Below the pieces are notes generated by a model, which saw nothing but the letters and a program-made list of their open reading frames with translations, had not been told where the DNA came from and did no database searches. Of a stretch of 64,000 nt of DNA, positions 55,284 to 64,000 are shown piece by piece. Position numbers and translations under genes: made by a program. The stretch is from Rosellinia necatrix (lineage: Eukaryota > Ascomycota > Sordariomycetes > Xylariales > Xylariaceae). The stretch's first letter is position 1, and each line of letters opens with the position of its first letter. The stretch spans positions 124,001-188,000 of the forward strand of contig JAGYVD010000006.1 in NCBI GenBank assembly GCA_021209875.1, given 5' to 3'.

Positions 55284-56195
55284 ATGACGAAACAATGGGA
55301 AGCGCACGAGAAGATTATCAGGGCGTTGTATGCACAGCACACGTTGACGGTGGTTCGGAAGACTATGATGGAGAAATATAATTTCAAAGCTTCGTACGAA
55401 GTCTCCCATCCGCCCCCCATCACAACTCTTGATCTGATCAGTACGGGAACAGGACGCGGGCATATAGGGGGCGTCTCCTCAAATGGGGCATGCGAAAATA
55501 TAATTGCAGAAGAAAAGTTGGCTTAGTTTCTGCCAGCTTCTCATCAGAATGCTCATCGAGCGGCTCGGTTTCCAGTAGCTTCTCATCGGAGAGCTCGTCA
55601 AGCGGATCGGACACCCCCTCTCCTCCCATGTCCCAACATACCTACTATCCCACCACCGGCGGGTCTGTGAGGAATAACGAGCCCAGAGTGTCCAATCTGC
55701 TAGGGCATCCATACGACACCATAGATATGGGCAGAAATCCGCTCTATAATATGGAAAAGTATGTGTTGAGCCCTTGGCTTTTTTTTCTTTTCTTTTTTTT
55801 TTTTTGGCCCAGAATATTAAAAATGGATCCAATACTAAATAAAAAAAAACCCCCACGGGATTATTAGCTATGATAGAAGTAGGTCTGTGGCTTCGCTCAC
55901 GCAGAAGGCCCAATTCGATTGGAACGTATCCCCGACCCAATCGGCGCCCTCGCCCCCGGGTTTCGGCCACGCCAGCGCGGCCATGTTCGGGTACCCGCCC
56001 CCCTCGCCGCCGCCGCCGGTCGCGACCGTCTATCCCTCGGCCGTGTACGAATCCGCGCATCTGGAGCGCGATGCCAGACGGAGCCTGCCCGGGCTTTCGG
56101 CGCGCCAATACAACCACGAAGGGCTCGCGTATCCCTCCATGCGGGACTATCGATATCAAAATACGGTGGGGATGGGGTCATTTAGCAGTGTTTAG
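55284..56195 (+). CDS. Short Clr5-domain protein
   Basis: A 242-residue protein in three exons: 55284-55393, 55453-55758 and 55883-56195. It opens with the fungal Clr5 domain, MTKQWEAHEKIIRALYAQHT and MMEKYNFKAS, then TRAYRGRLLKWGMRKYN. Choosing the AACAG acceptor at 55452 restores the usual spacing between KAS and KWG and keeps phase; the ATCAG eleven bases upstream does not. A Ser-rich linker (SSECSSSGSVSSS...) follows, then a Pro/Tyr-rich tail with APSPPGFGHASAAMFGYPPP that ends VGMGSFSSV. In many fungal proteins Clr5 sits at the N-terminus of long ankyrin or TPR proteins; here nothing else follows. Clr5 was first named from a heterochromatin factor of fission yeast; the role here is unknown. 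The third exon is well supported by phase and composition. Confidence 0.8.
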
Positions 56196-57445
56196 GAACC
56201 GAGTCGCTGAGCACGACAACAGCGCGAAAGTTGGGTGGGAGGGAGAGGTTAACTGGGGGGGGAGGAGGACAGAATAACTTGAAAATGGACAGGAGTAGAT
56301 ATATTTAGATAGATTCCATACCAGGCGGCTCACTTTTTGCTTTTTTGCTTTTATTTTACTATCTCCTTGCTCTCCTCCTTTCCTTGGAACGTATTCAAGA
56401 CTGACTCTGGAATGTCTCTCGTCGACGGCATGCGGGTTTCGTTTTTCGCGTTTTGTCGGGTATTTCTTCGCCGTTGTTGTTTCAAGGAAACGAGGAGAGC
56501 AAGATTTATTACGCTGATCACGACCATTTATGATGAATACGTTTCTATATCTAATAGGGGGAATACGGGGGAATTGTTTTTTTCCTTTTTCTTTCTTTGG
56601 TAAACACGGTTTCTTCACTACTTATGTAACTGTAATTACTACTCTCGTTGGCACCAAATACGAACCAACCATTCGCTTTGATAGCGAGAGTAATAAATGA
56701 TAGTAATAACCCGCTATTTTGAAATTGGCGGCATGACAAACGAGCTTTGCAATCTTTTCTGACCACAGAGGACTAATATTCACACTCTCTCGTTCCATGG
56801 GGGGGCTTTTGATACAAATTTGTGGAATGAAAAGGATTGGAGACTGTCTAGAACACGAGTATATTCTGGAACCAACCCGCCCACATTCGTCAGTGCCGAC
56901 GGATTCGGGAATGGCTGGCGGTAGTTTAGGAGGTCTAATTGGCTGGAGTGGTCTCCCAATGTGATGGCGAAACTCATGGGTATTCATTCACGAAAACCGA
57001 CTAGCGCATCGGGGCAATTCTAGACCGATCATGAGTGGCCTGGGGGGAAAGTCTCGGGCAGAGGTGATAGAATGAGACAAAACTTATGGGATGGGAGGGG
57101 GTGAGCTCGTCATCATTCGTGTGTGCTGTGCTCGGTGAGGAGGGGATCACATGTTGAGCCGCCTAACCATAGCACCGCATCGCCCCCAAAACGTAAGCAA
57201 CGAGGGGAAGCCCTACTCTCGGGGTGGGATCAAATGTAGGTAAGGTAGGTTAGGTAGGTAGGTAGGTAGGTTGTCGTGTCGACTACCGAGCCGCCTCGTC
57301 ACCCCGCCTTGAAGTCTGAGTTGCCCCCTGTTCCCCTACCTCCCCTACCCCTACCCCCTACCCCCTTAGCCCCTACCCCTTCTTATCCTATCATCGATTA
57401 CCTACACAAAAGCCAGAGGTGGCAAGACAAGAAGATTTCTCTCTT

Positions 57446-57477
<32 letters not shown>

Positions 57478-57498
57478 CCTCTCTCTCCCTCTCTCCCT
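56196..57498. other. 1.3-kb spacer
   Basis: Convergent spacer between the Clr5 and EthD genes. It has AGGTAGGT repeats at 57236-57270, C-rich (CCCTAC)n text at 57335-57380 and a (CT)n tract at 57438-57500 that abuts the EthD stop. The 146-codon minus-strand frame at 56178-56618 is Lys-rich without motifs. No gene is seen. Confidence 0.5.
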
Positions 57499-57500
57499 CT
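57438..57500. repeat. (CT)n microsatellite
   Basis: About 60 bases of CTCTCT with a few T and C interruptions, directly downstream of the EthD stop codon. Confidence 0.92.
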
Positions 57501-58079
57501 ACCATCTGGCGGACCCGGTCTGCGGACCGGCCATGAGCACGGGCTGCTTGTCGCAAAAGTTGGCGATGTCGGCGAAGATGGGCGCAGCTTCGGGGCTCGC
57601 AGTGCCCTTGTCGGCGTGCTCGCTGCTCTCCCACTCGAGCCAGGCCTGTACGATGTAGGGCGAGTCGGCGCCGTTGTACTGCACCACCTTCCAGCTCCTG
57701 AGACCGTGGGGACTCCACAGCTTCTGGACGAGGGGCATCTAGATTTTTAGGGGCCCGGATGCGAGGGGGGGAAGTCAGCAATTTTTGTTTTCTTCAACGC
57801 GTTTCTTTTTGTCTTCCTCTTTATATATATATCTCTCTCTGTGTATGTATATGTGTATGTGTGTGTGTGTGTATGTGTATGTGTGTGTATGTGTATGTGT
57901 GTGTGTGTGTGTGTTGTGTTTATACAAACCACCGTAGGTTTCAAGAGGGGAGCAGCAGAGGCGACGGGGGGATAGAAATCAACCTCAGGTATAAATTCCA
58001 CACGTACATGTGTTGCTAGGTAATAGTCCATGTCGAACTTGGCCCCGGCGGGGTATACAACCGAGATAATGTGTGGCAT
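57499..58079 (-). CDS. EthD-domain protein, 103 aa
   Basis: Small dimeric alpha+beta-barrel protein of the EthD family, in two minus-strand exons: 58079-58008 (MPHIISVVYPAGAKFDMDYY through LATH) and 57738-57499 (MPLVQKLWSPHGLRSWKVV to GPQTGSARW). The GTACGT donor and CTAG acceptor join LATH|MPLVQKLW in phase 0. EthD was named from an ether-degradation operon in Rhodococcus; fungal members include both polyketide-cyclising or decarboxylating proteins and many without known function. The start at 58079 is chosen because homologues begin MPHI; two more in-frame codon groups upstream include another ATG at 58097. The 269-bp intron is long for this window because it carries a TG/TATG microsatellite. 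The substrate is not predictable. Confidence 0.85.
57838..57916. repeat. (TG)n / (TATG)n microsatellite in the EthD intron
   Basis: About 80 bases of compound TG and TATG repeats on the plus strand within the intron, preceded by (TA)n and (TC)n. Confidence 0.92.
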
Positions 58080-60942
58080 TTTCGGTATATGTTTCAATCT
58101 CCTTTTTTCTTTTCTTTTTTTTTTTTTTTTTAGCTCCTTTCTTTTCTTGTCTCAATTGGGCCAAGAGAGAGATATATATAATTCCTTTTTAAACGTGATG
58201 GGAAGTTGTCCGGTATATATATCTCGGTGTATGTTTTCGATCGGGTTGAGGCTTGATAATGAGGGGTTCCGTTGTCTTTTTAAGCCATCTCGAATATTCC
58301 AAGGCTCCCTATTATCGGAGCTTCGGAAGAGATGCGGAGTCAAGCGATCGGCTTTAAGGGGTTGGGTAGTATGGATAGTGGATAAGTTTGGCAAGTAGCG
58401 CGCGGGTGTTAGCATAGCTGAACGCTACGTATCTATCTATCTAGTACACTATCTCACCTCGTATACTGAGGCAATCTGCCGAGGTACCTATTAGGTAGGT
58501 CCATAGAAATACCAAATGTCTATCTCTGATTGCCCAAGACTGCCGACCCCGCTCGCTACCTAGGTATTGTACCTTACGTCACTGGCTGCACTGGAAACTC
58601 ATGTACCCCTCGTTGTTCCCGTCCCGATCTCGTTCTAAGCAGCATTATTAATATTACAGCCGAGAATAGTTGGTGAATTGTGCATGAAGCTATCGAGGCA
58701 CACGGCAATGCTGCACAGAAACGGTGTACTAGGCCCTCCAAGAATGTGTTAGAAAGGTAAACTTAAGAGGGTAGGCGAAACCTCTAAACGTTGTGGCCAA
58801 CAGTAAGATTGGCAACGTTTGGCTTTAGGCAGCATGGTGAACAAAATGGGCAAAATAATTGTTTTTACGGTTGATCAGGGGAAAGGTTTGCATGGCTTAT
58901 CGCGCACGCTATTTCCCCTTTGAGTGGAGATTAAAATATAGTTGGATATTTTTCTGTTAACGATATTTCAGATAACTAACTTAAATGTGTAAAATATAAT
59001 ATCCGGGGATCAACTAGTTAAGCCTATATTAGGAGGGGATATTTATAAATCATATGAGAATCACCTGCTACTTTTATACTTAGTGGTAAAAGATTTCTTT
59101 GGATAATTTAATATGGTATTAAATAAAATAGTATTTTGTGTGAGCATTGCTCCTTAGATGCATACTTTTTAATAAACATACTGCTAATTTCACGTAATTA
59201 TTATAACCAAAGTGCTCCCCGTGTTTATGATTTATTGTGTATCTTCCGCGAACCTATTTTCATCCGAGTAACGGTAATTTATCATGATGCCTACTCCAAT
59301 AACCGAGCCGAAGGTATCGCAGTGTCTCGTGTGGTTCAAGCAATTTCATATACGCATAGAAGTTTATTGGGCACTTTAAAGACAAAAATTGTATAGGATG
59401 CCATTACCCAAGGTGTTAGACACACCGATAACTCATAGGTGAACTCTTGAATTTCGGCTTACTGCTTGATAACTTAGGTTTTATGAGGACATAACTGCCA
59501 TTGAGACTCGGTACGTGTAAGTTATAGGAAGAATTCGTCGGTTTGACGCTATTAGCTGTCGAGGAGCCACCATGACAGCAGCCGCCAGTATAGCCTAGGT
59601 ATAAATGACTCGTAGCATTAAAGGACTTGCACCGGTATACTTTATGATTGGGAAACTGTGTTGAGATAGAGTTTTTAAAGCGCATCTTTATATATACTGT
59701 ACTAACGGGTTATTTAGTTTGGTCATGTGCTAGCTGTTATCAATGTAAAGGGCCAAGGAGCCCGTCATCTTCGGTGTTGCAGGCTCGTGTTCTCTGGGGA
59801 ATATCTCCGTGCTGGCCCAGGGTATGCGGCGCTTGCCGCTCTCACACGCGCGGCTATGCATCGGCCTATAATAAGAGTCAGTAAAAGAGGCAACCACACA
59901 TTGTGTAATAAAGGACCGAACCGGTTCCTGAAGAAACAGCGGGAAATCCACCTCTCAATATCTAACCCGTTCCTGTATTTAACATGTCGCTATGCAAACT
60001 GGCAAAAAATAATAATGAATCTTTCGAAGCTGATCAGCTGCAAATTACCCATAAATAAACATTGTTTTGGTATGGGGGACATCCCATCGAGCATTAAGTA
60101 TTACGGCGGTGTTGTTAAGCATACGTTGTATGGAGCATCACGCGCGGCTAATAGATAAGCAAGCAAACTTGCGAGTAACTTGAATCACCAAGTCAAGCTA
60201 TCCAGGATATACTAATTTTTTTTTATCAACATCGCCGCTTTCCCTAGGTATATTAACAGTAGGCATCGCTAATGATACTATCATACTTGGTCTTCTTGGA
60301 AGATCCGTGAAGTGTGAACACTGCGCGGCGTAGCGTCAAACTGCAGCAGGCACAAACCCCATCATAGATTCATTGCCCCCTGATTTCTACTGGGAGTTGA
60401 GCGAGTTGAACGAGCTTCCTAGACGTCACCAATGAGCTCGAGGCATAACACGGCGGTCTACCATGGCCCATCCTCGTCACGGAAGCTTCCCTTCCGATCA
60501 CGTGACCAATCACTACTTGCTTCCTGCGGAGAAATTCCAGTCGAGACGCAGTAGCGCGGGACCTGAGGGGCCGTATTCCCCATCTTCCTTAAAAGAAACG
60601 GGAGTGAAATGCGCGCTCGGCTCTCGACTGGGGGCCACTAACGCGTAGTAGCCTGGGGATGACGGAATTGGGAAGGCGGTCGGCGACATGTACGAATAGA
60701 AGGGCCTTGTCTTGTATGTATTATGATGACATGAGGTCCCTAGTTCGGTTTCTCCGCGACCAATCTCGCTTGAGGGGCCGTGGCGAGAGGTTCCGGGGGG
60801 ACGGCGTTGGGGAGAGCAGAGGGCGCATAATGTTAATATAGAGTCCACTGGTCCCGCGTCGTCCCTGGACGCAATCGTCTGTCTCTCTCACTGCTTCTCA
60901 GCCATTGGCACGATTTGCTGTAAATATCCGACGTGATTCAGA
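58080..60942. other. 2.9-kb gene-poor, locally AT-rich spacer
   Basis: From about 58840 to 59420 the sequence is strongly AT-rich with many TA steps, as in AT-rich islands. No frame has features; the 143-codon frame at 59727-60158 is of mixed composition and I do not call it. The last ~200 bases should hold the promoter of the esterase gene. Confidence 0.5.
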
Positions 60943-62304
60943 ATGGTGCGGTTCACAGCAGCAGCTGTTTCGTCGTTCGCGCTCGGCGCGTCTGCCCTCT
61001 CCATGGGCACTCGGGCAGAGCACTCTGGTGACGTAGGGAAAAGATGGGCGGGATGGGGGAGCATCAAGAATGCTTTCATCTTGTGAGTATATTGACTGTG
61101 GCGTTCATATGGTCTGAGCGCCTGCTAACCAGCCTCGTAGTGGTGATAGCTATACGCAAACGGGTAAGGCGGGAGCTTGTGCCTGAGATTCGCCGGTGTG
61201 AGCCTCGCTGATGTATCGCAGGTTTCGACTATACTCAGGCGCAACCCTCGGCTTCAAACCCTTTTGGAAACCCAACCTATCCCGGTTGGACATCGTCAAA
61301 TGGGCCAAACTGGGTCGGGTTAGTTTCTCATATCCCCGTGGGTTCCCACTAAATGTCGGCCCTGGGTTGTTAACCTTTCGATAGGTATCTGACATACAAA
61401 TACAACACCTCGGCCCTGCTGACTTACAATCTCGCCTACGGAGGCGCAACGGTGGATGGTGAGTGAATGATGAAACGAATTGGCAGTGGTGGTAAAACCC
61501 GATGCTATGTCTGTTCCAAACCATCTCGCTGGGAATAGTGCTAAGTCCTTGCTTTCAAAGCTTCCTTGGTCACCCCATACGATCCATCTGTGAAATCACT
61601 GAAGGACCAAGTCCAGAATGAGTTCATCCCAGGTTATACAGGCAGCTCGCCCAAGGCGGCCTGGACCGGAGATAACTCTATCTTCGCAATTTGGATCGGT
61701 ATCAACGATATCGGAAATAGCTGGTACAACGGCGCTGACGCGACGACCGTTCTGAACGGCAAGATCTTCGCTGTCATCTCGAGCCTTGTCGAGCAGATTT
61801 ACAAGGCCGGTGGCCGGAATTACGTCCTCATCAACGTACCACCGCTAGAGAGGACTCCGCTGGTGGCGCCCCAGGGCGAATGGGCGATAGAGACTTCCAA
61901 GGCAGACGTGCTGGCGTGGAACCAGAAGGTGGTCGACTTCGCCAGAACCCTCAAGGGCAAAGGCGACACTAGCGTATGGGTATATGATTCATACAAGAGC
62001 TTCGGAGAGGTTATCGATAACCCGGTCTCCCATGCCGAGTCCGCTAAGCTGAAGAACACGACCGACTTTTGCGCGGCGTATCAGAAGTAAGTCGAGACGC
62101 GTGCCATGATTGGGTATGTATGTGTTTGGTATAATTGCTGACGACGAGCGTAGTGGCACTCCGGCCCAGGACACCCTTGATCCCAGCTGCGGAGTCCCGG
62201 TTAACCAGTACTTCTGGCTCAACAACCTTCACCCAACCTCTGCAATACACGAAGTGGTCGCGAAGGGAGTTGCGGATCTTCTGGCCGCTGGTCCTAACAT
62301 CTAA
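60943..62304 (+). CDS. Secreted GDSL/SGNH esterase, CE16-like
   Basis: A 336-residue SGNH hydrolase resembling carbohydrate esterase family 16 acetylesterases, which remove acetyl groups from xylo- and other oligosaccharides. Six exons: 60943-61082, 61141-61163, 61222-61318, 61385-61458, 61561-62086 and 62154-62304; all five junctions keep phase. Residues 1-20 ([20 protein letters not shown]) form a signal peptide. The nucleophile block is [10 protein letters not shown] with Ser near residue 50, split between exons 1 and 2. Block III is [11 protein letters not shown] with the oxyanion Asn near 160. The catalytic His lies in [11 protein letters not shown] near 313. The motif [20 protein letters not shown] is typical of the family. 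NxT sites support secretion. A 23-base second exon is unusually small but phase and motif force it. The start at 60943 is the ATG that gives the signal peptide. Confidence 0.9.
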
Positions 62305-63252
62305 GTCCGATCAATTGAACAAACCGCCTGTATATAATGTATCACGACGTTATTCTGGATATACTTCTTCGTCAATACCATGGCGCAAGTTCAATACGTG
62401 CTTACGACGCGAGGGATACGGTGATTGTATATCGTTAGTAGTGTATATACATACTTCAGATGACCTGCTGCTCATGCAAGCTAGGAGATGCTTCAAAGTA
62501 AGGATGAATCTTCGGCGCTAGGAATGCCCTAAAACGCATTCTAGATGGGGTAGTTCATATGCGACCCCTACCCCTGCTGAGTTCTAGTTCGTGGTGTGAT
62601 GTTTTGCCCCAGATTCAAGCAAAGTGGTAAAAGAACACGCAATCTCTGTCTCATGAGGCATAGTGTACATGCAATCCAGGGACTCAATCAGACATGAAGC
62701 ATTTGAATAAAACTTCACCTCACTATACGGCATCTTCAAGAGTAAGATATAAATGAGACCATGGTATCTGGATGCTGGCTCGTGCGTAAAAAGGTGCTGA
62801 TGGTAGACCCAACAACCTGGTTGGCAGATTGGAGCTAGACTGTTTCAAGGCCCATAGTGTAAGTGCTACCCACTGTCAAGACCCGAGTTCGTGCGGCTAA
62901 GGCTGGTGTGGCGGCTTGTGTACAATGAAGCAACATGCACTACTAGGTAGTTATAAGGTGCCAGGGTACTCGCTCTAACTGCAGCCACCAAATTTCGTCT
63001 GAGGAGTGGTAACTAGGTACCCAGGTAATCTTATCAAGCCGAGACAAACGGGGGCACTTGTTTGTTTCTTCTCCTATCTCAACGGTTATAGCATCAATAA
63101 AATTAATGCTTGCGAGGGCTGGAGTATCGTCGTTGAAACTACCAGCCTCTAAATCATAAGCCCACTTACGCGTTAACCACTCGACCAATTGCCGGCAGGC
63201 TGTCTGCGACCCTGACTGAGTCACAATGACTAGCAATGATGCGGGCCTCTGC
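62305..63252. other. Intergenic spacer
   Basis: About 950 bases between the esterase stop and the RNase H-like start. The frame at 62135-62521 overlaps the last esterase exon and has no features. No gene is seen. Confidence 0.5.
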
Positions 63253-64000
63253 ATGCTCCCACAAGCCGGTGGTGCTATAGACCTCTTGCCAGAATCGCGG
63301 CAACCGAACCGGCTGCGGAAACGGCTCACTCGCCGGTCCAGGGTCAGCACCGCAACTATCTTTAGACCCATGAACCCTAATGAGACGCCCGAGCAACACT
63401 TCCCGTTGCAGACTGTCTCCCATCGTGCTTCCCAACCCCGCTTCGTAAATCGTTACGATAGCCATGAGATCCTCATCGTGGTTGATGGAAGCTGTATCAA
63501 TAACGGCAGCGTCTCACAGACGTCAATGGGCGGCTGCAGCTTCGCTTATAAGGGGATTGGGAAGTCGGGTCTGGCAGCATCTTTTCCCTTCTCTGTCGTG
63601 GGACAGTCCGAAGCTGGCACCGTCGGGTTTCCGCTCGAGCAAACAGGACCGGGAGGCGAGTATCACGCCGCTAGTAGCAATCGGGCCAAGCTCCGGGCCG
63701 TGATAGCCGGACTCGCGTTCCGGGAATGGCAAGAAGAAGGATGGAAGCGGATTGTTATCGCCACTGATCTCGAGTACGTCGCCCTCGGGGCCACGAGATG
63801 GCTCACATCCTGGGTTAGGCGGAGATGGAAGACTCGGAAGGCGAGAAACGTCGCCAATCGGGACCTGTGGGAAGAACTTCACAGCCTCATCCAGAAACTA
63901 GCGTGCCTGGGGACGGAGGTGTCCTTCTGGCTCATCTCATCGCGCGACGCCATCAAACAAGCCTCTACTCTCATGCAGGACACGAAGGACGTGGCTCGAG
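63253..64000 (+). CDS. RNase H-like protein, partial at window end, with altered catalytic Glu
   Basis: The frame from ATG 63253 is open to the last base (249 codons seen) and has no stop within the window. It encodes a ribonuclease-H-fold protein of a fungal family. An N-terminal Arg/Pro-rich leader (NRLRKRLTRRSR, FRPMNPNETPEQHF) is followed by the first strand, ILIVVDGSCINNG, with the first catalytic Asp at residue 78. SSNRAKLRAVIAGL follows near 142, where active RNases H have Glu and this protein has Lys146. Then come IVIATDLEYVALGATRWLTSW with Asp172, and RNVANRDLWEELHSLI. The region after 215 (VSFWLISSRDAIKQASTLM) lacks the usual NxxAD end. A later ATG at 63370 is possible, but the conserved leader begins before it. 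Relatives of this fold in fungi include both cellular and transposon-derived proteins; I favour a cellular gene. Confidence 0.75.
   Translation, partial: MLPQAGGAIDLLPESRQPNRLRKRLTRRSRVSTATIFRPMNPNETPEQHFPLQTVSHRASQPRFVNRYDSHEILIVVDGSCINNGSVSQTSMGGCSFAYKGIGKSGLAASFPFSVVGQSEAGTVGFPLEQTGPGGEYHAASSNRAKLRAVIAGLAFREWQEEGWKRIVIATDLEYVALGATRWLTSWVRRRWKTRKARNVANRDLWEELHSLIQKLACLGTEVSFWLISSRDAIKQASTLMQDTKDVAR

Noticed and set aside
58840..59420. AT-rich island as a RIP-mutated transposon
   Set aside because: AT-rich, but no recognisable transposase, reverse transcriptase or terminal repeat could be read; left as spacer.

Overview
This is nuclear DNA of a filamentous ascomycete (Pezizomycotina, most likely Sordariomycetes). 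The signs are short spliceosomal introns of about 50-270 bp with GTRNGT donors, CTRAY-like branch points and YAG acceptors; GC-rich coding exons in AT-richer spacers; fungal-specific families (Zn2Cys6 regulator, Clr5, creC/creD, Slm1-type BAR-PH, BBE oxidase, CE16 esterase); and many (ACCT)n/(AGGT)n runs between genes. I rebuilt gene models by hand from splice signals, reading phase and remembered family conservation. Exon borders are inferences unless a phase argument is given.

Layout. 0-13.5 kb: the 3' part of a VWA-domain gene cut by the window edge, an intronless NDH-2-like flavoprotein, a Zn2Cys6 transcription factor with polyQ, a five-finger C2H2 protein, an AT-rich stretch with a 170-180 bp tandem duplication, an Aim9-type phosphotransferase and a small unknown protein. 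14-27 kb: an Asp/Glu-racemase-like protein with altered catalytic residues, an isolated O-methyltransferase, ATG12 and ketopantoate hydroxymethyltransferase (panB) in convergent pair, a 3.9 kb gene desert with a 12-bp minisatellite, and a secreted ten-exon BBE flavo-oxidase. 27.8-32 kb: a small Gly-rich stress-type protein behind CRE-like promoter sites, a deaminase-like gene that looks broken, and a disordered protein with an in-frame stop. 33-49 kb: a housekeeping block of GEM1 (Miro), creC, creD and an SLM1-like gene. 49-64 kb: gene-poor repeat-bearing DNA, then a Clr5-domain protein, a small EthD protein, a secreted GDSL/CE16 esterase and a partial RNase H-like gene running off the end.

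How the genes relate. creC (WD40 partner of the CreB deubiquitinase) and creD (arrestin adaptor for the HECT ligase) act on opposite sides of ubiquitin control in carbon catabolite repression and lie about 4 kb apart on one strand. GEM1, SLM1, ATG12, panB and the Aim9-like gene are housekeeping functions. Oxidase, methyltransferase, flavoprotein and regulator genes are scattered through the left half, but no PKS, NRPS or terpene backbone gene is visible, so a biosynthetic cluster is not supported.

The most useful second looks are the genes that look damaged or catalytically altered: a one-base shift in a C6 run in creC, loss of a zinc-ligand motif plus a frameshift in the deaminase-like gene, a TAG inside the 30-32 kb gene, and changed active-site residues in the racemase-like and RNase H-like proteins. 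I found no convincing new system.
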